Position numbers and translations under genes: made by a program. 64,000 bases of DNA from Ciona intestinalis (taxonomy: Eukaryota > Chordata > Ascidiacea > Phlebobranchia > Cionidae): assembly GCF_000224145.3 (NCBI RefSeq), contig NC_020168.2:124001-188000 (forward strand). Direction: 5' to 3'. The notes below the pieces were generated by a model that was not told the DNA's origin, did not search any database, and saw nothing but the letters and a program-made list of their open reading frames with translations. Shown piece by piece: positions 59,694 to 64,000 of this stretch (its first letter is position 1; the number at the start of each line of letters is the position of its first letter).

Positions 59694-61143
59694 GGTACAA
59701 ATTTAAGAAATATTCAACCACAATTATTTACTAAACAACAATATGTATTAAGTGTTATCACTATTGGAGCAATGGGAAAAATAATAACATAACATAAATT
59801 TCCTCTTCCAATACAGTAACGATGATCAAATAAGTTAAAAAACAAATAGAAAAGAATTAGCAACAAAACAACAGTCGCTATAGACTCACTAAGAGTAAAA
59901 ACTACTAAGTAAAAGTGTCAAATAAAAAATCCTAGCAGTTGCTAATGCTATAAACTTACAATGTAGTAAAAGATTACAATGTAGTAAAAGAAAAAGATGG
60001 TGCTACTATATTCCACACGCATATGGTGCTATAAATAATATATATAGGTGAAACTTGCCAGCTATTAAGAAGTATTTTAAGCTAACAAAAAAAAACAAGC
60101 TAACCATTAAATCGTAATATAATCACAAACACTGGATTTTATATTATTATTATTAAGCTTAGCTTAAGTAAAGTTAGACCGTTCGATCCCAGAAAAAAAG
60201 CATAATAGGCACTGGTAAACTACGGCTTTGAAATTTATCTGAAAACATAAACAAATCTACGAATTTTAATGGCCGCACGTTCACGTTTTGTCTGGATCTA
60301 AAACTTAACCCGTCAATCAATCAATCAACTGCAGAGAAAGGGACTTACCCAAATCAATAAGAACAAGAGAGCTTTAACCGATAGTAATAGCAGTATAGGG
60401 ACTATCAGAGTCAAACACAGTATTTCTATGGCTCTGGGGACTATGACAACCATCAATTTTATTAAATCACATATTCATCCTCGCGTGATATACCATACGG
60501 TGTGCCATAACATGATATACAAACCATAACATACCATATCACATAGGATAACATAATTTTGTATTTATCTTTTCGAAAACGACAACGATGAAGAACATGT
60601 TATAGAACGAAGAGAAAGGAATCAACAGCAAAATAAAAGTTAACACGCTATACGGATAAAAAGCATAAGAAATAGTGTTAATTAAAAAATGTGGCTGTTA
60701 ATTGCACCCAAAAACAACATAACCAATTGGCTAGTCGTGCGATAATCATTAAACGTATTGTCGAAAGACAAACACGTTGACAATGATAGCAGCATCATGT
60801 TTCAAACCTCGTAATTATCAATCTACTTTAATGTGGTGCAAATACGGAATCACCAAAGTTTGTACTACAGTCGCTTAAATAACAAATAAGTCAATCGATT
60901 TTAACCGCCAAGTTTGTACAACTTTGAGAATTAGATTTAAAATCCATTCACACATAGAATTTAAAGGTGTACAAACATATAAAGGTGCCATGTTTGTTGA
61001 AATAACATTCGGTTTCGAAGAATGATTAATCACGACTGTTTACTCGTTGCACTTTTCAATGATTAGCAAACACAAAGCGCTCGTCAGTGACCATTTAACA
61101 ATCTTTACACATTCATATGCGAATATTAGTCTTGTGAAGTAAT
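59694..61143. other. Divergent intergenic region between ARL6IP1 and the LRR gene
   Basis: No exon-like frame, MITE or SINE. It should contain both promoters because the genes point away from each other. Confidence 0.5.
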
Positions 61144-63944
61144 ATGACGCGTCGAGTTGAATATTTACGGTTAGTTTTTATGCTTTCCGCTTTTGCTGTT
61201 GGAATTAATGGATACGCCGTAAATAATGAAGAAATAGTTGAACGAAAACAGCAACCTAGAATCGGTAAGTTACGTTGTTTGTTAGATGGTATCAATATAT
61301 ACAGATACAACTTACGTGTATTTGTAAAAGTTGGTATAAGATGATCCATGTTTTCATTCTCTTTTATCGTCCCATTTGATAGTAAACATGGAAAATTTAC
61401 AGAATTATATAACCGTATTCCCACGACTCTAAAAGTCAAAGATCGTTGTTAACTGTTAAAACATCATTGGAAAATATAGGATATGGGATGGTATGTGCTA
61501 ACAAATAGCCGACTCAATAAGCTATGGCTAACGGCATCCCATCTTACCCCGCAATACTATATGTGTTAACAGTTTAATTAAAAAATATAGTATACTAACA
61601 TATTACTTGTTACCAGTTACCTCGTGTCTGGGCGTTTGTAAATGCGACGTTGAAGTTGGCCTGGTTGACTGTTCGTACCAAGACCTGGACGAAATTCCTG
61701 ACGTCATTCCTGATGACGTCATTACTTTAAATCTGAATGGAAATAAAATTCAAAGCATCAGAAGATCGGATTTATCCAAGAAATTCAGACTGGAGTCACT
61801 TTATATGAGCGACAATAAAATTTCCGTCATATCTCCGGGTAGTTTTGACAATTTGTTTGAACTGGAAGATTTGGATTTGAGTGGAAACTTGATGACGTCA
61901 TTTTCGAATGATTTATTCGTTGCAATGAATTCTTCTCTACGAGTTTTAAATTTGGGGCGAAACCAAATAACAAACACTTCCACTCCGATGTTTTCTATCC
62001 CTATGAAAATGTTGGTTGAACTACACTTGCATGACAATCTTATATCAGTTCTAAACGATGGCGTTTTTCAAGGTTTATCCAGTTTGAAAGTTCTCAACTT
62101 AAAGTTTAATGTTTTAAAGGAACTAAACAACACCGGAGCCACTTTGATCGGGTTGGAAAACTTAGAACAACTTTTTCTTGATCAAAATTTCTTCTTTGGC
62201 TTGCCTGTTGCGACTGCGTTCTCTTATGTTCGAAATTCTCTGCTACATTTATCCATAACACAACAGCAAAGAGTTAACTTGTTGACTGAGCTAGACTTAC
62301 CAGTGCTTGAAGTTTTAAACGTTTCATTTTGTCGGATTTTTGATTTCAAAGGCAATCTTACAACACCGAATCTGGTTACATTGGACTTGACAGGGAATCA
62401 ACTACAACAGCTATCACCTTCCAAATTTCTTGACTTTCATCGTTTAAAAACACTGAACATATCGCAAAACAGCGGGTTTCTCGTGCTGCCCTACCAAGCT
62501 TTACTCTCAGTCAGTGAGACTTTAGAAAACTTAGCAGCTGACGCTTTATCGTTGTTCAGAATCACCGGGAAGAGAATTGATGATCCGGAAAGAAACTTGC
62601 TCAAAAATCTGCGTCACTTATCCTTACAGTACAACGCTATATCCGTTGTTGAGGAAGATTCCTTCTTCGCAAATCTCCACCAGCTTGAATCACTTGCAAT
62701 GACTCATACATATCTCATAGAAGTCCCAACAGTTTTCGCGCAATTAACAAACTTAAAAATTCTTCATTTTGATGGAAATCCATTTACAAAGTAAGATCAT
62801 TTGTCTATAAATAACTCTTCTTGTATTTCTTTGCGTATAGACCCACTACATGACGTACATATGGTCTTACTTTATAAAACTGTTTTACCAGGCATATTAA
62901 ATTTGTTGTATAAAACAGCTGTTTTGGAATTTCTTAGCGTATTGGCGTAGATTATGTTACTGTATATAAAACGCTGCCACCAGACATATTACACCTGTTT
63001 TCTAAATCAACTCTTTCTCTCCCCCCGCCCTATTATGTTACTTTGTTCTCAACCGATTAAACCAATCCATTTTTCCAGCATAACATCGATAACCTTCCCA
63101 ACGCTACCTTTATTGGAAGAGATCAGTTTAAATAAGATGCCGGAACTTGACTTTATCGGCGAAGAAGCGTTTTCTAGCTTTCCTACTCTACGAAGGTTAT
63201 CTGTTAAAAACGGAAAGCTGTCAAAACTCTCACGGTCTGCGTTTAATGGTTTAAACGACTTAAAGGAACTCGATCTTACATCTAATGCTCTTGAAATTGG
63301 TTGCGCTGAATGGGCACAAGGTAAAAGATTTGTTTTGGGCACGTAAGCTCAATCAATGCAATATATATAAATTAAATGCATATAAAATAATCAGACTAAA
63401 AAATGCTAAACGTTTGCTTTTGCTAGTTTTCTATATGTGTAGATTAGCCATACTTTTGAGTTGTACTCCCTCGTCTTTAGTGTAAAAGGGTCGGGGAAGA
63501 TGGGACACATTTTTATTCCATTTTCTCGTCTTAATTAGTAGTAAACAAAGAACATTCAAAGAATTATAAAACCATATCCTTACGACTCCCAAGCATAGAC
63601 GGTTGTTCGTTTAAAACACGTACAGCATACTAAAACATTATGTGCTAAAGGTGTCCCATTTTCCCCACCCCACTATATATTACTATTAAGTGTAAAATTC
63701 ATTGAACAGACAAAGCTTTGGAGAAACTTCTACTGTCTGGTAACAAATGGAGATGCGATTGCAACATGAATGACTTTCGTACCTGGTTAATCTCACAAGA
63801 ATACGTAGTGATTGACGTCACGGATGACGTCACTTGCCATTTTCCGCGATCACTTCGTGGAAACGAAATATCAACGTTAGACGAATCTGAGCTGATCTGT
63901 GAAGATACGGAATGCCCGGATGTTTGTCTCTGCTACACAGATTG
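61144..63944 (+). CDS. Leucine-rich-repeat receptor or secreted LRR protein (5' part, runs off the window)
   Basis: Exons 61144..61264, 61617..62790, 63079..63320, 63710..63944; about 590 residues so far, phases 1,2,1,2, last exon ending on donor GTAACT. Signal peptide LRLVFMLSAFAVGING. LRRNT: CLGVCKCDVEVGLVDCS with LDEIPDVIPDDV. At least a dozen LRRs follow (LNLNGNKIQSI, LYMSDNKISVI, LDLSGNLMTSF, LNLGRNQITN, LHLHDNLISVL...). LRRCT: NKWRCDCNMNDFRTWL, VTCHFPRSLRG and ELICED. Directly after it comes ECPDVCLC, the start of a second LRRNT. LRRCT-LRRNT pairs occur in Slit-like proteins and in multi-cysteine-cluster Toll receptors; which of these it is cannot be decided without the 3' half (TIR domain or not). 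Confidence 0.8.
61328..61562 (-). mobile_element. MITE subfamily 2 copy with internal insertion
   Basis: LRR gene intron 1; about 35 bp longer than usual near the right end. Confidence 0.7.
63487..63678 (-). mobile_element. MITE family 1 copy
   Basis: LRR gene intron 3, 31 bp before the LRRCT exon. Confidence 0.8.
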
Positions 63945-64000
63945 GTAACTTAAACAACTGTATATAATGTCCGCCATCGTGGCATATAATGGTTCCAGCG

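Noticed and set aside
1..64000. CRISPR arrays, bacterial operons, rRNA or functional tRNA genes
   Set aside because: Regular direct repeats with unique spacers are absent, genes are spliced, and the only tRNA-like sequences are degenerate SINE heads.

Overview
Eukaryotic, AT-rich, intron-dense DNA. Many small exons have GT/AG junctions that join in frame, and the introns are loaded with one short inverted-repeat element and a tRNA-derived SINE. Protein content (nesprin with tandem CH domains, VTI1B-type SNARE, ARL6IP1, CUB and LRR receptors), compact introns and the repeat families fit an invertebrate chordate, most likely an ascidian of the Ciona type. The species is inferred from memory of such genomes and was not tested.

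Positions 1-24,000 (+ strand): a head-to-tail array of seven type I membrane protein genes (the first is only a tail). Five share one plan: a short signal-peptide exon ending in phase 1, a CUB-like domain split over two phase 1-1 exons, a Thr-rich stalk, a transmembrane exon running phase 1 to 2, and a cytoplasmic tail full of tyrosine motifs (Y-x-x-I/L/V, a shared C-terminal YLDL, one ITAM-like pair, several ITIM-like sites, one YVPM). The last gene of the array keeps the signal, TM and tail scheme but replaces CUB with a Vps62/VPS13-VAB-like ectodomain. One gene has an in-frame TGA in its tail exon. An orphan CUB half-exon lies beyond the array. This looks like a lineage-specific receptor family that could signal through phosphotyrosine. 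The immune or allorecognition role is inference.

Positions about 25,000-52,900 (- strand): one large gene of at least 38 coding exons, 1,812 codons, all junctions phase-consistent. It encodes two actin-binding CH domains and then about 1,490 residues of spectrin-like repeats: a nesprin (SYNE) homologue. No KASH domain or stop is convincingly present, so it may continue across or beyond the receptor array. Its introns hold SINEs, MITEs and a 1.3-kb hAT-type element with a perfect 8-bp target duplication.

Positions 54,700-57,830 (- strand): a complete six-exon Vti1b-like SNARE. Positions 59,118-59,693 (- strand): an intronless ARL6IP1. Positions 61,144-64,000 (+ strand): the 5' part of an LRR receptor or secreted LRR protein whose LRRCT is followed directly by another LRRNT-like cysteine cluster. 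Two assembly gaps (runs of N) lie at 46,678-46,727 and 58,386-58,438. Exon coordinates are read by eye from splice consensus and frame, so single-exon boundaries can be wrong by a few bases or by an alternative site.
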